In this document: piece by piece, positions 51,912-60,936 of the stretch
Numbering within the stretch: position 1 is the stretch's first letter
Layout: every line of letters starts with the position of its first letter
DNA from: Pseudosulfitobacter pseudonitzschiae
GTDB taxonomy: Bacteria; Pseudomonadota; Alphaproteobacteria; Rhodobacterales; Rhodobacteraceae
Assembly: GCF_002222635.1 (NCBI RefSeq)
Contig: NZ_CP022419.1
Coordinates: forward strand, 1-64,000
DNA length: 64,000 nt
Direction: 5' to 3'
Program-made: the position numbers and the translations under genes
The notes under the pieces: generated by a model
The model's input: only the letters and a program-made list of their open reading frames with translations
The model's database searches: none
What the model was told of the DNA's origin: nothing

Positions 51912-52451
51912 ATGAAGCAAGCCAATAAGATACTCGCTGCGGTGGCCAGCGCCTATGCGGTGATCGGGGCCATTTCCGTGGCGCTGATGATGCTTCACAT
52001 CACGGCGGATGTGATCGGGAAGTTCGTCTTCAACCAGCCCCTACCGGGCACAATTCCAATTGTTTCGCAGTTCTACATGGTCTTCGCGACCTTCTTGCCG
52101 CTGGCAATGGTGGAACGTGCCAATTCTCATATCTCGGTCGAGATCATCGTCCAGAATTTCCCCAAGAGGATGCAAGACTTCATCGCGATGCTGGCCTGTG
52201 CCCTTGGCACGATCATGTTCGGCCTGCTGACCTGGCGCGCGTTGATCGAGGCAGGGCGGAAATATTCCGTAGGCACCTTCAGTTATGAGCAAGGCCATAA
52301 AATCCTGACATGGCCGACCTATTACATCGTACCGCTTGGTACAGGGCTACTCACGCTCGTTATGTTTTACAAGCTGGCCTGCTATTTCACCGGCTACGGG
52401 GATGATACCCCACCCGCCAAAAATGACGTGACCACCCAGGGGACCGTATGA
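51912..52451 (+). CDS. dctQ: TRAP transporter small permease DctQ
   Basis: This 179-residue protein has four predicted membrane helices (AVASAYAVIGAISVALMMLH, IVSQFYMVFATFLPLAMVE, IAMLACALGTIMFGLLTW and VPLGTGLLTLVMFYKLACY), as in DctQ. A GTG at 51909 opens the frame, but the AGGAGG at 51901-51906 is better placed for the ATG at 51912. The protein pairs with the DctM encoded 51 bp downstream and takes substrate from DctP. Confidence 0.86.
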   Translation: MKQANKILAAVASAYAVIGAISVALMMLHITADVIGKFVFNQPLPGTIPIVSQFYMVFATFLPLAMVERANSHISVEIIVQNFPKRMQDFIAMLACALGTIMFGLLTWRALIEAGRKYSVGTFSYEQGHKILTWPTYYIVPLGTGLLTLVMFYKLACYFTGYGDDTPPAKNDVTTQGTV

Positions 52452-52502
52452 CACCTTCCTTCGCCCAACACACAAGCCTAACAGAAATCGAGGCCCGACA
52501 TC

Positions 52503-53810
52503 ATGACTGATGTTCAGATAGGGTATGCTGGCGTTGCCGTGCTTCTGGCCCTGATCGCCTTTCGGGTGCCTATTGGTCTGGCCCTGATTTCCGTCTCCTT
52601 CGGTGGGATATTTATACTGGTGGGCGAACGCCCGGCCTTTGGCGCGCTTGGGGTCTTTCCTTACGCCTTTTCGGCAACCTGGCATCTGTCCTCGATCCCG
52701 ATGTTCGTTCTAATGGGGTTCTTCTGCTTCCATGCCGGGCTGACCAAGGGTCTGTTCGGCGCGGCGCGATTGTGGCTGTCGGCGCTGCCGGGCGGGTTGG
52801 CAATTGCCGGGGTTCTGGGGTCTGCAGGCTTTGCAGCTGTGACCGGGTCGTCGGTCGCCTGCGCCGCTGCTATGGGCAGGATCGCGGTGCCCGAGATGCT
52901 GCGCTATCGCTATGATCCGGGTCTGGCGGCTGGATCCATCGCCGCGGCAGGGACGATTGGCGCGCTGATCCCGCCCTCTATCCTGTTCATTCTGTACGGC
53001 ATCATCGTCAAGGTGCAGGTTGGCCAGCTATTTCTTGGCGGTCTGGCCGTTGGCCTGCTGACCGCAACCGCCTATAGCGCCGTGATCATCGTGCGCGTGG
53101 TGCGCAATCCGGATCTGGCCCCCCCGATTGCGGAAGAGATCAGCTGGAAGATGCGCCTGGTCGCGCTGGCGGATGTTTGGCCGGTCCTCGTGCTGGTTCT
53201 TGGCGTCTTTGGCGGGCTCTTTGCCGGTGTCTTTACCCCGACGGAAGCGGGTGGGGTTGGTGCCGCGATGTCGCTGACGATTGCGTTCTTCAAACGCTCC
53301 ATCGACTTGCGCGGAATCTGGTCTTCCCTAATGGAGACACTTACGATCTCTTCCTCCATCTTCATCATCGCCATCGGGGCAAGCATGCTAACCCGGTTCT
53401 TTGCCTATTCCGGGGCTGGTGATGAGATCGCGGCGATCGTTCAGGGAATGGGCGTCAGTCCGTTGCTGCTGATCATGGTGGTGGCGTTGCTCTATATTCT
53501 GCTGGGTATGTTTCTGGAGCCGATCGGGGCGATGCTGCTGACAATGCCGATCCTGCTACCGCTGATCGAAACCGCCGAAATTAACCTGCTGTGGTTCGGT
53601 ATTCTGGTCGTCAAGCTACTGGAGATTGGGATGATCACTCCGCCAATCGGACTGAACGTCTTTGTGCTGAAAAGTGTGATGGGCGAGCAGATATCCACTA
53701 GCACGATTTTCCGCGGTGTGATGTGGTTCATTTTTGCGGACATCTTGATCCTTGGCCTTATGGTCGCCTTTCCGGATCTGGTTCTATATCTGCCAAGCCT
53801 CTTGCAATGA
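52503..53810 (+). CDS. dctM: TRAP transporter large permease DctM
   Basis: The 435-residue protein has about 12 helices of the DctM/ion-transporter fold, with AAAMGRIAVPEMLRYRYDPGLAAGSIAAAGTIGALIPPS and GVFTPTEAGGVGAAMSLTIA, and a C-terminal GMITPPIGLNVFVLKSV. It uses the sodium gradient to move the acid presented by DctP. Its end, CAATGACC, enters a 14-bp inverted repeat shared with the convergent CoA-transferase gene. Confidence 0.9.
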   Translation: MTDVQIGYAGVAVLLALIAFRVPIGLALISVSFGGIFILVGERPAFGALGVFPYAFSATWHLSSIPMFVLMGFFCFHAGLTKGLFGAARLWLSALPGGLAIAGVLGSAGFAAVTGSSVACAAAMGRIAVPEMLRYRYDPGLAAGSIAAAGTIGALIPPSILFILYGIIVKVQVGQLFLGGLAVGLLTATAYSAVIIVRVVRNPDLAPPIAEEISWKMRLVALADVWPVLVLVLGVFGGLFAGVFTPTEAGGVGAAMSLTIAFFKRSIDLRGIWSSLMETLTISSSIFIIAIGASMLTRFFAYSGAGDEIAAIVQGMGVSPLLLIMVVALLYILLGMFLEPIGAMLLTMPILLPLIETAEINLLWFGILVVKLLEIGMITPPIGLNVFVLKSVMGEQISTSTIFRGVMWFIFADILILGLMVAFPDLVLYLPSLLQ

Positions 53811-53854
53811 CCATTCACACATATCGCGGTTAAAGGCCCTATGTGTGAATGGTC
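53809..53854. repeat. 14-bp inverted repeat at convergent gene ends
   Basis: GACCATTCACACAT (53809-53822) and ATGTGTGAATGGTC (53841-53854) are exact complements, with an 18-bp loop. The left arm includes the last two bases of the dctM stop, and the right arm encodes the final residues of the CoA-transferase, so the hairpin covers both stop regions. It may act as a two-way terminator, though no T tract is seen on either side. Confidence 0.75.
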
Positions 53855-54474
53855 GCTTCGGTGGCGGATTGGACATCCGCAACCGTGTTTCCCTCTGTCA
53901 GCTCAACCAGGCGGAACCCGTCTTTGGTCACATCAAGCACCGCAAGATCGGTGTAGACCCGATTGACCACACCCAATCCGGTCAGCGGATATGTGCATTT
54001 GCGCATCAGTTTGGGGCTGCCATCGCGGTTGGTGTGTCGCATCATCACAAAAATCGTGGGCACCCCGACCACAAGGTCCATCGCACCGCCAACGGCTGGC
54101 GGAAATTTCTGGTCAAGCGTCGCCCAGTTTGCCAGATCCCCGTTCTCGGCCACCTGATACGCGCCCAGAACAGCAATATCGAGATGCCCGCCCCGCATCA
54201 TCATAAAACTATCCGAGTGCTCGAAGAATGACGCTCCAGGTGCGGCCGTGATGAACCGCTTACTCGCGTCGATCATCTCGGGATCCTCCTGACCGTCGGG
54301 CGGCGTGGGGCCTACGCCCAGTATCCCGTTTTCGGAATGATAGATGACCTCGCGGCCTTCAGGCATATGGGCGGACACATGGGTCGGCTTTCCGATCCCT
54401 AGGTTCACATACGAGCCGTCGGGAATGTCGCGTGCCACACGCGCGGCCAAGGCATTATCACTGAGATGGATCAT
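53839..54474 (-). CDS. CoA-transferase subunit B (type I)
   Basis: The 211-residue protein is the beta subunit of a succinyl-CoA:3-oxoacid-type CoA-transferase, with VNLGIGKPTHVSAHMP and the catalytic Glu in YHSENGILGVGP. The last residues (ATIHT) are part of the 14-bp inverted repeat at 53809-53854. It overlaps subunit A by 4 bp. Adjoining TAXI-TRAP genes suggest that the acid imported there is activated here. PcaJ/AtoA-type names would be a guess. Confidence 0.87.
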   Translation of the reverse strand: MIHLSDNALAARVARDIPDGSYVNLGIGKPTHVSAHMPEGREVIYHSENGILGVGPTPPDGQEDPEMIDASKRFITAAPGASFFEHSDSFMMMRGGHLDIAVLGAYQVAENGDLANWATLDQKFPPAVGGAMDLVVGVPTIFVMMRHTNRDGSPKLMRKCTYPLTGLGVVNRVYTDLAVLDVTKDGFRLVELTEGNTVADVQSATEATIHT

Positions 54475-55136
54475 GGGCGCACCTTATATTCGACGACACT
54501 TTTTATGAAAACGCCTGGCGTTATAACGTGCTCAGGCTCAAGGGGGGCAGGTGAAAGATGGCGGACCTCGGCGATGGAATGGCGCGCCCCGGTTGCCATG
54601 ATCGGATTGAAATTCCGTGCGGTGCCGTGATACCTCAGGTTGCCCCAAGGATCACCCTGCTCGGCGCGCAGCAGCGCAAAGTCCGCAGGCAGGGGTTGCT
54701 CCATGACAAAGCCGCGTCCGTCGATGACGCGCGTTTCTTTGCCCTCGGCCAACAGCGTGCCATACCCTGTGGGCGTCAGAAAACCGCCAATGCCCGCCCC
54801 CGCTGCGCGGATACGCTCTGCAAGCGTACCTTGCGGAACGATCTCCAGTTCGATTTCGTCGGCCTCGTACCGCTTTTCGAACCAGATGGAACCAGGTGTA
54901 CGCGGGTAAGAGCAAATGACCTTCGCCACCCGTTTTTCCTTGAGCAGCTTGGCGATACCCGTTTCGCCCGCCCCCGCATTATTAGCGATAATGGTAAGCC
55001 CCCGCGCGCCATTTCCCAAAAGCGCATCAATCAGACCAAAAGGAATACCTGACGATCCGAAACCGCCAATCATAATCCGCGCGCCGTCTTTTATTGGGTC
55101 AACAGCCTCGACCAGATCCTTGCACCGCTTATCCAT
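54471..55136 (-). CDS. CoA-transferase subunit A (type I)
   Basis: The 221-residue protein is the alpha subunit: IMIGGFGSSGIPFGLIDALL, LTIIANNAGAGETGI and GFLTPTGYGTLLAEGKETR. It forms a heteromer with the product of the next gene (4-bp overlap). It starts 11 bp after the TAXI-TRAP permease gene, so transport and CoA activation are co-transcribed. Donor and acceptor are not visible from sequence. Confidence 0.87.
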   Translation of the reverse strand: MDKRCKDLVEAVDPIKDGARIMIGGFGSSGIPFGLIDALLGNGARGLTIIANNAGAGETGIAKLLKEKRVAKVICSYPRTPGSIWFEKRYEADEIELEIVPQGTLAERIRAAGAGIGGFLTPTGYGTLLAEGKETRVIDGRGFVMEQPLPADFALLRAEQGDPWGNLRYHGTARNFNPIMATGARHSIAEVRHLSPAPLEPEHVITPGVFIKSVVEYKVRP

Positions 55137-55147
55137 GGCCCCACTCC

Positions 55148-57094
55148 TTAAAGGTTTGCTGCGTTCTTGCGGCGTTGCAGGATCAAATTCACTGCGATCA
55201 CCGCAATCAAAAGAGCCGCACCCACAAGGCCGGTTATGAACACGGGCACGATGATTAACAGGCCACCCGCCAAAAACAGGCCGCGGCTGGTCAGGCCAAT
55301 CTGGCCGACCCCGTAAATCCAGCTCTCGAAGGCCGACGTAATCGCCCAGATGGCAATCAATGTCAGCGCGATCCGCTCTACGATGTTAATGACGCTGCCC
55401 ACCATGATCAGGGCGGGGTCATAAACAAAGATAAAGGGCAGAATGAACAGAGGCAGCCCCAGACGCATCGCCCGAAACCCTGTCTCCATCGGCTTGGAGC
55501 CAGCCACGTGCGCCGCGGTGATGGCCGCCAGCGCGACGGGCGGCGTGATGTAGGACAGCATACCCCAGTAGAGAATGAACAAGTGGCTGGCCAAAGGATT
55601 AAGCCCTGCTTGTATCAATGCCGGTGCCAACAAAATTGACAGGAAGATGTAGCACGCCGTCACCGTCATCCCCATCCCCAGCACGAAACTGGTAACTGCG
55701 CCGGCAAGCAACATCAACGGCACATTCCCATCCGCATAGAGAAGTAACTCTCGCGAGAATGCGCCCGCCACACCTGTGTAAGAAAGCCCGCCAACAACCA
55801 GCCCAATACCGGCCAGAACTGCGACCAGTTTGGCTACATTGACAGAAATATCCATCAGCAGAAGTTGAGCGCGCACCAGCGTGAGGCGGCTGTCCTTGCG
55901 GAACGATGTCGCGACCAGCATCACGACCGAAGCATAGTAAGGCGACCGCGACTCAAGCCGAAGCACCATCAGCACATAGATGAGAACAGCAAGGCTCAGT
56001 AGATAGGGCCAACCTCTTATCAGCACGGGCCAGACTTTCGGTATCTCGGAACGGGGCAGACCTTGCAGCCCATTGCGTGCCGCGAACATGTCAACCTGCA
56101 ACAGCAACGCCACATAGAACATCAGGGCCGGAATGATCGCCGCAATCACGATTGTAGAGTATTGCACGCCCAGAAATGAGGCCATAACGAAAGCAACAGT
56201 CCCCATCACTGGCGGCATCAACGTAGCTCCCGTCGAGGCACAGGCCTCGATCGCGGCGGCATAGCTTGCCGGATATCCGACACGGCGCATGGTTGGAATT
56301 GAAAACGGGGCGGATGTGAGGATATTGGAGATCACGCTCCCCGACAGGGACCCTAAAATACCCGATCCCAGAACGGCAACCTTGGCAGGTCCCCCCCTGC
56401 GATGGCCCAGCAACGCAGCCGCCAGATCCATGAAAAATTCGCTGCCCTTGGTCACAACAAGAACAGAGCCGAAAATGACAAACCCGATCACTAGCTCGGC
56501 CACAACCTGCATCGGAATTCCAACGACGCTCTCGACCCCGAGAACATGGGCCCGTACAGTTTCCAATAGCGAGAACTGTGTGCCCCAAAGGAAGCCCGGC
56601 ATGTGTCCGGCATAAAGCGGGAATGTCCCAAACAACAGCGCGGTTATAAGCAACACAGAACCGCCAGCACGCCGTATACCCTCCAGAACCAGCACCAGCA
56701 GAATAGCGGCCATGATATCTGCGGTCAGGGGGGCTTCATATTCCCACCCTCGCTGGATGATGTCCAAACCGTGATTGCCAAGCCACCCCGCGCTGACAAG
56801 CGCAAGCACAGCCAGCCCGGAGTTCAGCCAGATCGGACCCATTGATGGGCCAGCCTTCATAGGGACCGACAGAAAAGCAACCGCCAGAAAAATCCCGATC
56901 AGGTAATACAGGTATGCGTTCCCAAGCGGCTGGAACCCGAAAACATTCAGCAAAAACTGTTGATTTACTGCCAGTAGAACGCCGGACGCGCCCAACAACA
57001 TGATAAGCCAGCGCAGCGGGCCTGATGGCCCTGCCGCGGCATCAGCTTCGCCTAACGCGTATTTGGCCACGTCCAGTGTGCCTTTGTCGGTCAT
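55148..57094 (-). CDS. TAXI-type fused TRAP permease (DctQM)
   Basis: The 648-residue membrane protein joins a 4-helix DctQ-like part (residues about 30-170) to a 12-helix DctM-like part, as usual for TAXI TRAP systems. Landmarks are LGHRRGGPAKVAVLGSGILG, ACASTGATLMPPVMGTVAF, and LILAPALIQAGLNPLASHLF-type helices. It sits between a TAXI solute-binding gene (upstream, past a terminator) and the CoA-transferase genes (11 bp). It is distinct from the DctPQM system at 50.7-53.8 kb, so the region carries two TRAP systems of different design. Confidence 0.88.
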   Translation of the reverse strand: MTDKGTLDVAKYALGEADAAAGPSGPLRWLIMLLGASGVLLAVNQQFLLNVFGFQPLGNAYLYYLIGIFLAVAFLSVPMKAGPSMGPIWLNSGLAVLALVSAGWLGNHGLDIIQRGWEYEAPLTADIMAAILLVLVLEGIRRAGGSVLLITALLFGTFPLYAGHMPGFLWGTQFSLLETVRAHVLGVESVVGIPMQVVAELVIGFVIFGSVLVVTKGSEFFMDLAAALLGHRRGGPAKVAVLGSGILGSLSGSVISNILTSAPFSIPTMRRVGYPASYAAAIEACASTGATLMPPVMGTVAFVMASFLGVQYSTIVIAAIIPALMFYVALLLQVDMFAARNGLQGLPRSEIPKVWPVLIRGWPYLLSLAVLIYVLMVLRLESRSPYYASVVMLVATSFRKDSRLTLVRAQLLLMDISVNVAKLVAVLAGIGLVVGGLSYTGVAGAFSRELLLYADGNVPLMLLAGAVTSFVLGMGMTVTACYIFLSILLAPALIQAGLNPLASHLFILYWGMLSYITPPVALAAITAAHVAGSKPMETGFRAMRLGLPLFILPFIFVYDPALIMVGSVINIVERIALTLIAIWAITSAFESWIYGVGQIGLTSRGLFLAGGLLIIVPVFITGLVGAALLIAVIAVNLILQRRKNAANL

Positions 57095-57118
57095 AGATCC
57101 GTCCTAAAATGCATGTGT

Positions 57119-57151
57119 AAAAGCCCCCCGGCGCGCATGGCGCCAGGGGGC
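57119..57151 (-). terminator. Terminator between TAXI binding protein and permease
   Basis: Outer arms GCCCCC (57123-57128) and GGGGGC (57146-57151) and inner arms GGCGC (57130-57134) and GCGCC (57140-57144) form a long stem with a 5-bp loop. On the minus strand it is followed by four T residues. As in dctP-dctQ, this would attenuate the permease relative to the binding protein. Confidence 0.8.
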
Positions 57152-57170
57152 GAAAGCTGCCTTCGACAGA

Positions 57171-58301
57171 TCAATTAAGTGCGGCGACGACCTCAGCGCG
57201 ACGCGCCATCCACGCTTTGGAAAAGTCTTCCTCGGCCAGTCCGGCGTTTGCGTCGAGAAACTCGGCCCACGCGCTTACCAGCGCATCCATGCGCGCGGTG
57301 CGTTTCACGTTCCACGCTTCATCCTCATCAGTCCAGATGCCGATCTCGCGCAGATAACGCACGGCACCCTCATGGAACGGCACATCAATCGCCGGACGGC
57401 CCGACCGGTCCAACGACCAGCGGGTCATTGTCGCCGTGCCATTTTTATAGAGGTCATAGGTTTCATCCAAAGCCTTGATGAAAGCATAGACCTCGTCGGC
57501 GGATTTTTCGTTCGTCGTCGTGATCACGGGATAGCGATAGGCGGCCATCTTTGCGGTTTCACCTTCGGGCAAGCCTGCGGCCACATCTTCATTCGAGGGG
57601 CTCATGATAGGCAACACCTCGAGCAGCTTGTCCCAGCCCTCTTTGTTGTCTGGCTCAAGCGGCGCATAAAAAATGCCGCGCGGGCTTTCGGCCAGCTCAT
57701 AGAGGTGGCTTGTTGTTGGTGTTGTGCAGGTCGCGTCAGACTCGTTGCGCGTCATCGAAGACATCGCCGAGCCATAGGTCGGGAACATGACGACCTCAAC
57801 ATCATCAAGAGTCAGACCACCAAACGCGAGGATCGCTTCGCATTTTACATTCACCGACGGGTTGCCCGCCACAAAAGCGATCCGCTTTCCCCTCGCATCC
57901 GCAACGGTTTTGATCCCTGCGTCACCCGCAGCGACCAGCGTGATGCCCGCAGGACGCCCGGCAACAGCGCGCAACTGGCGCGGGCCCCAATCTGCTGTGG
58001 CGAAATCATACGCGCCTTCGCCAAGAAAGAAGGCTTCGGTCGCCAGAAACGCATAATCTGCACGCCCTTGCAGCAACGGTTGCAAACGACCAATGCCGCT
58101 GCCCGAAGGCTGAATCCGAACGCGCGTGCCAAACGACTTCCCAAAGGCGTCCGCGATGGCCGACGCTTCCGCATAGCCAGCCGAGCCGACATCATACGAA
58201 GTCCAAACCATCGTTTCTGGCAGTTCCTGACTGATTGCCGGCAATGCAACGCAGGTTGCCAACACGCTCAGTGCAGACCGCAAGTTAAAATATTTCATCA
58301 T
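57171..58301 (-). CDS. TAXI-family TRAP substrate-binding protein
   Basis: From the chosen start the protein has 376 residues. It starts with a signal peptide (FNLRSALSVLATCVALPAIS) and then the TAXI fold: VWTSYDVGSAGYAEASAIAD, RVRIQPSGSGIGRLQPLLQG, and ADYAFLATEAFFLGE. The frame opens far upstream at 58583, but GGGAGG precedes two adjacent ATGs at 58301 and 58298, and the signal peptide begins there. The second is equally possible. TAXI systems often carry glutamate-like or other organic acids. It is divergent from the LysR gene at 58497. Confidence 0.85.
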   Translation of the reverse strand: MMKYFNLRSALSVLATCVALPAISQELPETMVWTSYDVGSAGYAEASAIADAFGKSFGTRVRIQPSGSGIGRLQPLLQGRADYAFLATEAFFLGEGAYDFATADWGPRQLRAVAGRPAGITLVAAGDAGIKTVADARGKRIAFVAGNPSVNVKCEAILAFGGLTLDDVEVVMFPTYGSAMSSMTRNESDATCTTPTTSHLYELAESPRGIFYAPLEPDNKEGWDKLLEVLPIMSPSNEDVAAGLPEGETAKMAAYRYPVITTTNEKSADEVYAFIKALDETYDLYKNGTATMTRWSLDRSGRPAIDVPFHEGAVRYLREIGIWTDEDEAWNVKRTARMDALVSAWAEFLDANAGLAEEDFSKAWMARRAEVVAALN

Positions 58302-58440
58302 TTTCCTCCCAAAATGCGAAGACCCGGACCTTTGCACCACTCCTGCCGTCCGGGTTTTCCCCAATACTGCAGATTGACCAGTGCTGAAGCCTATCAATAC
58401 GACAAGCAGGCGCGCCTCCATTCGAATGACAATGGGATAC

Positions 58441-58457
58441 TTGTTCACATAGCACAA
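58441..58457. promoter_or_regulatory. Possible LysR-type site (TTGT-N9-ACAA)
   Basis: TTGT (58441-58444) and ACAA (58454-58457) form a dyad with the T-N11-A pattern of LysR-type sites, between the divergent LysR and TAXI genes, 40 bp before the LysR start. It would fit autorepression and control of the TAXI operon. The short arms make the assignment tentative. Confidence 0.4.
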
Positions 58458-58496
58458 ATGCATTATGGACATTCCAGAAATAGAAAATGGGTATAG

Positions 58497-59417
58497 ATGG
58501 AATTCCGCCTTCTCCGTAATTTTAGCGTGATCGTCGAACTGAGCAGTATAACAGCCGCGGCGGAGCGCCTTGGCATTGCCCAACCCGCACTAAGCCGTCA
58601 GGTTAAAATCCTGGAACAAAATTTTGGTGTTCCGCTGCTGCATCGACATGGGCGGGGTGTCACGCCGACAGAGGAGGGCTCACGGCTTGTTTCCCGCGCA
58701 AAGCTGATCCTGGAGGATATGAAAAACCTTCAGACCGAGGTGAAGGGCGACCCCAAATCGCTGTATGGCACGCTCACGCTCGGACTGCCGCCTACTGTTG
58801 CCGACGTTTTGGCCACCCATCTCATTATACGCACCATGGAGAAATTTCCGGACGTCAACCTGCGGATCGTCTCCGGCTTCAGCGGCCATGTGCAGGATTG
58901 GCTGACCCGTGACAAAATTGATCTGGGCGTTGCGTATGAAGGGCAGAAATCAAAATTCATTAAGTCGCGGCCAATTCTTCTTGAAAATCTCTTCCTGATC
59001 CAGCCCGCCCAGCCCAACTGTGACGACACGCCGATCACCGCCCAAGACGCCCTGCGTCAGCCGCTGATCTTGCCAAATTCGGAACATGGCCTGCGCAGCA
59101 GGGTTGAACACATCGCCCAAACTGCCAAGATCGACCTGAACGTCGTTCTTGAAGTCGACATTCTGCCGACAATGCTGTCATGCGTCGAGCGCGGATTGGG
59201 GAGTACCATCCTGCCTTTGGTCAGCGTCATTCACCATATCCGTTCGGGACAATTAGTCGCCCGCCCGATTGTGCAGCGCCCCATCGACCGAACGCTGGTT
59301 CTGATGACCCCCCTCAATCGTCCGATCTCCCGGTTGCCAGAAAAATTTTCAGAGTTTATGATTTCAGAAGTCCATCATCTCGTGAGCTCGGGCGAGTGGT
59401 CCGGCACGACGCTATAG
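58497..59417 (+). CDS. LysR-family transcriptional regulator
   Basis: The 306-residue protein has the LysR winged helix (LRNFSVIVELSSITAAAERLGIAQPALSRQVKILEQNFGVPLL) and an effector-binding domain (LYGTLTLGLPPTVADVL...). It diverges from the TAXI-TRAP and CoA-transferase operon across a 195-bp gap and probably controls it in response to the acid or its CoA ester. The leftward gene at 59496 ends convergently 78 bp beyond it. Confidence 0.87.
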   Translation: MEFRLLRNFSVIVELSSITAAAERLGIAQPALSRQVKILEQNFGVPLLHRHGRGVTPTEEGSRLVSRAKLILEDMKNLQTEVKGDPKSLYGTLTLGLPPTVADVLATHLIIRTMEKFPDVNLRIVSGFSGHVQDWLTRDKIDLGVAYEGQKSKFIKSRPILLENLFLIQPAQPNCDDTPITAQDALRQPLILPNSEHGLRSRVEHIAQTAKIDLNVVLEVDILPTMLSCVERGLGSTILPLVSVIHHIRSGQLVARPIVQRPIDRTLVLMTPLNRPISRLPEKFSEFMISEVHHLVSSGEWSGTTL

Positions 59418-59495
59418 GCTCCGCAGAGCAACACAAGCCCGGACAAAACTGGGTTAGGTTCAAATGAATTAGGCGCCGCGGTCGCGTGGCACGTC

Positions 59496-60926
59496 TCAGA
59501 TCGCACCGCTAAGCATCAATCCCATCAGTAAAGCACCCCAGAACAACAGCAATACTGCGCAATAGGTGCCATTCCAAACTGGCCCAATCAACCCTGCCGG
59601 TCGATCAATGATCGACGCGCACAGTGCGATCGTCGTGATGAAAGGCGACAGACCGATGACCGCCGTCCAGCCGCCAATAATTGCGAGCGCGATGGTCAGG
59701 TCGTTCAGGCCAGGCAACGCCAATTGCGAGGCAATGGCACCGAACACCGATGCGGTCACGATCGGGTTCACGCCGACAAAGGCCAAAACCACGACGGACA
59801 TCATAAGCCCCAGCGCCAATGTAACCGGCCCAAGGGATAAATCCGCGAAAAAGTCCCGCAATCCATCCACAGGAATGACGGCGATCAAAACCACGGACAG
59901 GAACCCTGCGGCCGCAAACACGCCCACTTCACCCGCCGTGGCAGGCATCCGGCGCCAGCTGTCCAGGAGTGTCGCATTGATTGTCTTCCATGGCCCGCCC
60001 GTTAATTTTCGCGACGAGAGCGCTGACCAGAAGATCGCGTAGCAAGGCGCTAGCAGCAGCAGGGATTCCTGAAATGTCAGTGATGACACTTCGTGCATGG
60101 TAACAATCGACAAACCCAATATCACCACATGCCCCACCAATAGCGCCGCCCCTCTCCAGCTGGTCACCTGTGGCCGCCGCCCTGTCACGGCTCGCTGCGA
60201 CAGCCGCCGGTTCTGCACACGATCAAGGCTCCAACCAATCGCAATGAAGACAAAACTTATGGCAAACCCGAATGGTCCGAAGTCAAAATAGGACAGGCTG
60301 GGCAATGTAATGAGCACAACATTTGCGGCAAACCCAAATGGCGACCATAACGAGATCAGACTGAACCCCCGGATAATGGCAAGCGTCATCCGGCGTAACC
60401 TTGCCTCCTGCAAATCAGGGGGCAACTGCATCGTTGACGGCTCCGCAAGCGCGCGTTTGGCCAGATCAAGCAGAATGACCAAGCCGCCAAAGTTGATCAG
60501 GACCCCGAATAAATGCCCACCAAACGACAGCGCCAAATAGCGCCGTGAGGGCGGTTGCCCTGTCAAATAGACACCTGCCTCGCCGACTTCTGGTGCCATC
60601 ATCGCGGCGGATCGCAGCGTGCCCAGAAGAATGATCAGGGCCCCCAAGAACAATGAGCGCCCGATTGCATCCATCAAGACCTCTGAGGGAACATCACGCC
60701 AGAGCGCGACAATCAGCGCGCCGCCGGACAACAGCACGGCAACCCAAGTGGCGATGCTGAACAGGCGCCAGCCAAGCGCCAGAAATAGGCCCAGCGCCAT
60801 CCCCGCCGTGAGAATAAGCCACGGTGCATCCACAAAAATCAGCCCGACGGCAGCGGCCAAAACAAACGTCAGAAGACCACTGCGCAACCGGCGGACACCG
60901 CCATTGACTGGGGTTGAGGCACCTGG
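59496..60926 (-). CDS. Polytopic membrane protein, function unknown
   Basis: The protein (476 residues from the chosen start) has about 11-12 hydrophobic segments (LTFVLAAAVGLIFVDAPWLI, FLALGWRLFSIATWVAVLL, IIRGFSLISLWSPFGFAANV, SVVLIAVIPVDGLRDFF, SVVVLAFVGVNPIVTASVFG, LLLFWGALLMGLMLSG). The GVNPIVTASVFGAIA and LSPFITTIALCASI stretches recall ion-transporter-superfamily hairpins, but I do not recognise a named family. The frame opens at 61052, inside the crotonase gene, but the ATG at 60926 lies 10 bp after that gene's stop. Co-transcription with CoA-ester enzymes suggests a transporter for a related acid. Confidence 0.7.
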   Translation of the reverse strand, partial: PGASTPVNGGVRRLRSGLLTFVLAAAVGLIFVDAPWLILTAGMALGLFLALGWRLFSIATWVAVLLSGGALIVALWRDVPSEVLMDAIGRSLFLGALIILLGTLRSAAMMAPEVGEAGVYLTGQPPSRRYLALSFGGHLFGVLINFGGLVILLDLAKRALAEPSTMQLPPDLQEARLRRMTLAIIRGFSLISLWSPFGFAANVVLITLPSLSYFDFGPFGFAISFVFIAIGWSLDRVQNRRLSQRAVTGRRPQVTSWRGAALLVGHVVILGLSIVTMHEVSSLTFQESLLLLAPCYAIFWSALSSRKLTGGPWKTINATLLDSWRRMPATAGEVGVFAAAGFLSVVLIAVIPVDGLRDFFADLSLGPVTLALGLMMSVVVLAFVGVNPIVTASVFGAIASQLALPGLNDLTIALAIIGGWTAVIGLSPFITTIALCASIIDRPAGLIGPVWNGTYCAVLLLFWGALLMGLMLSGAI

Positions 60927-60936
60927 CATCCGGTTC

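Noticed and set aside
58302-58583. 94-codon N-terminal extension of the TAXI binding protein
   Set aside because: It would overlap the LysR start, and both signal peptide and GGGAGG site support the start near 58301.
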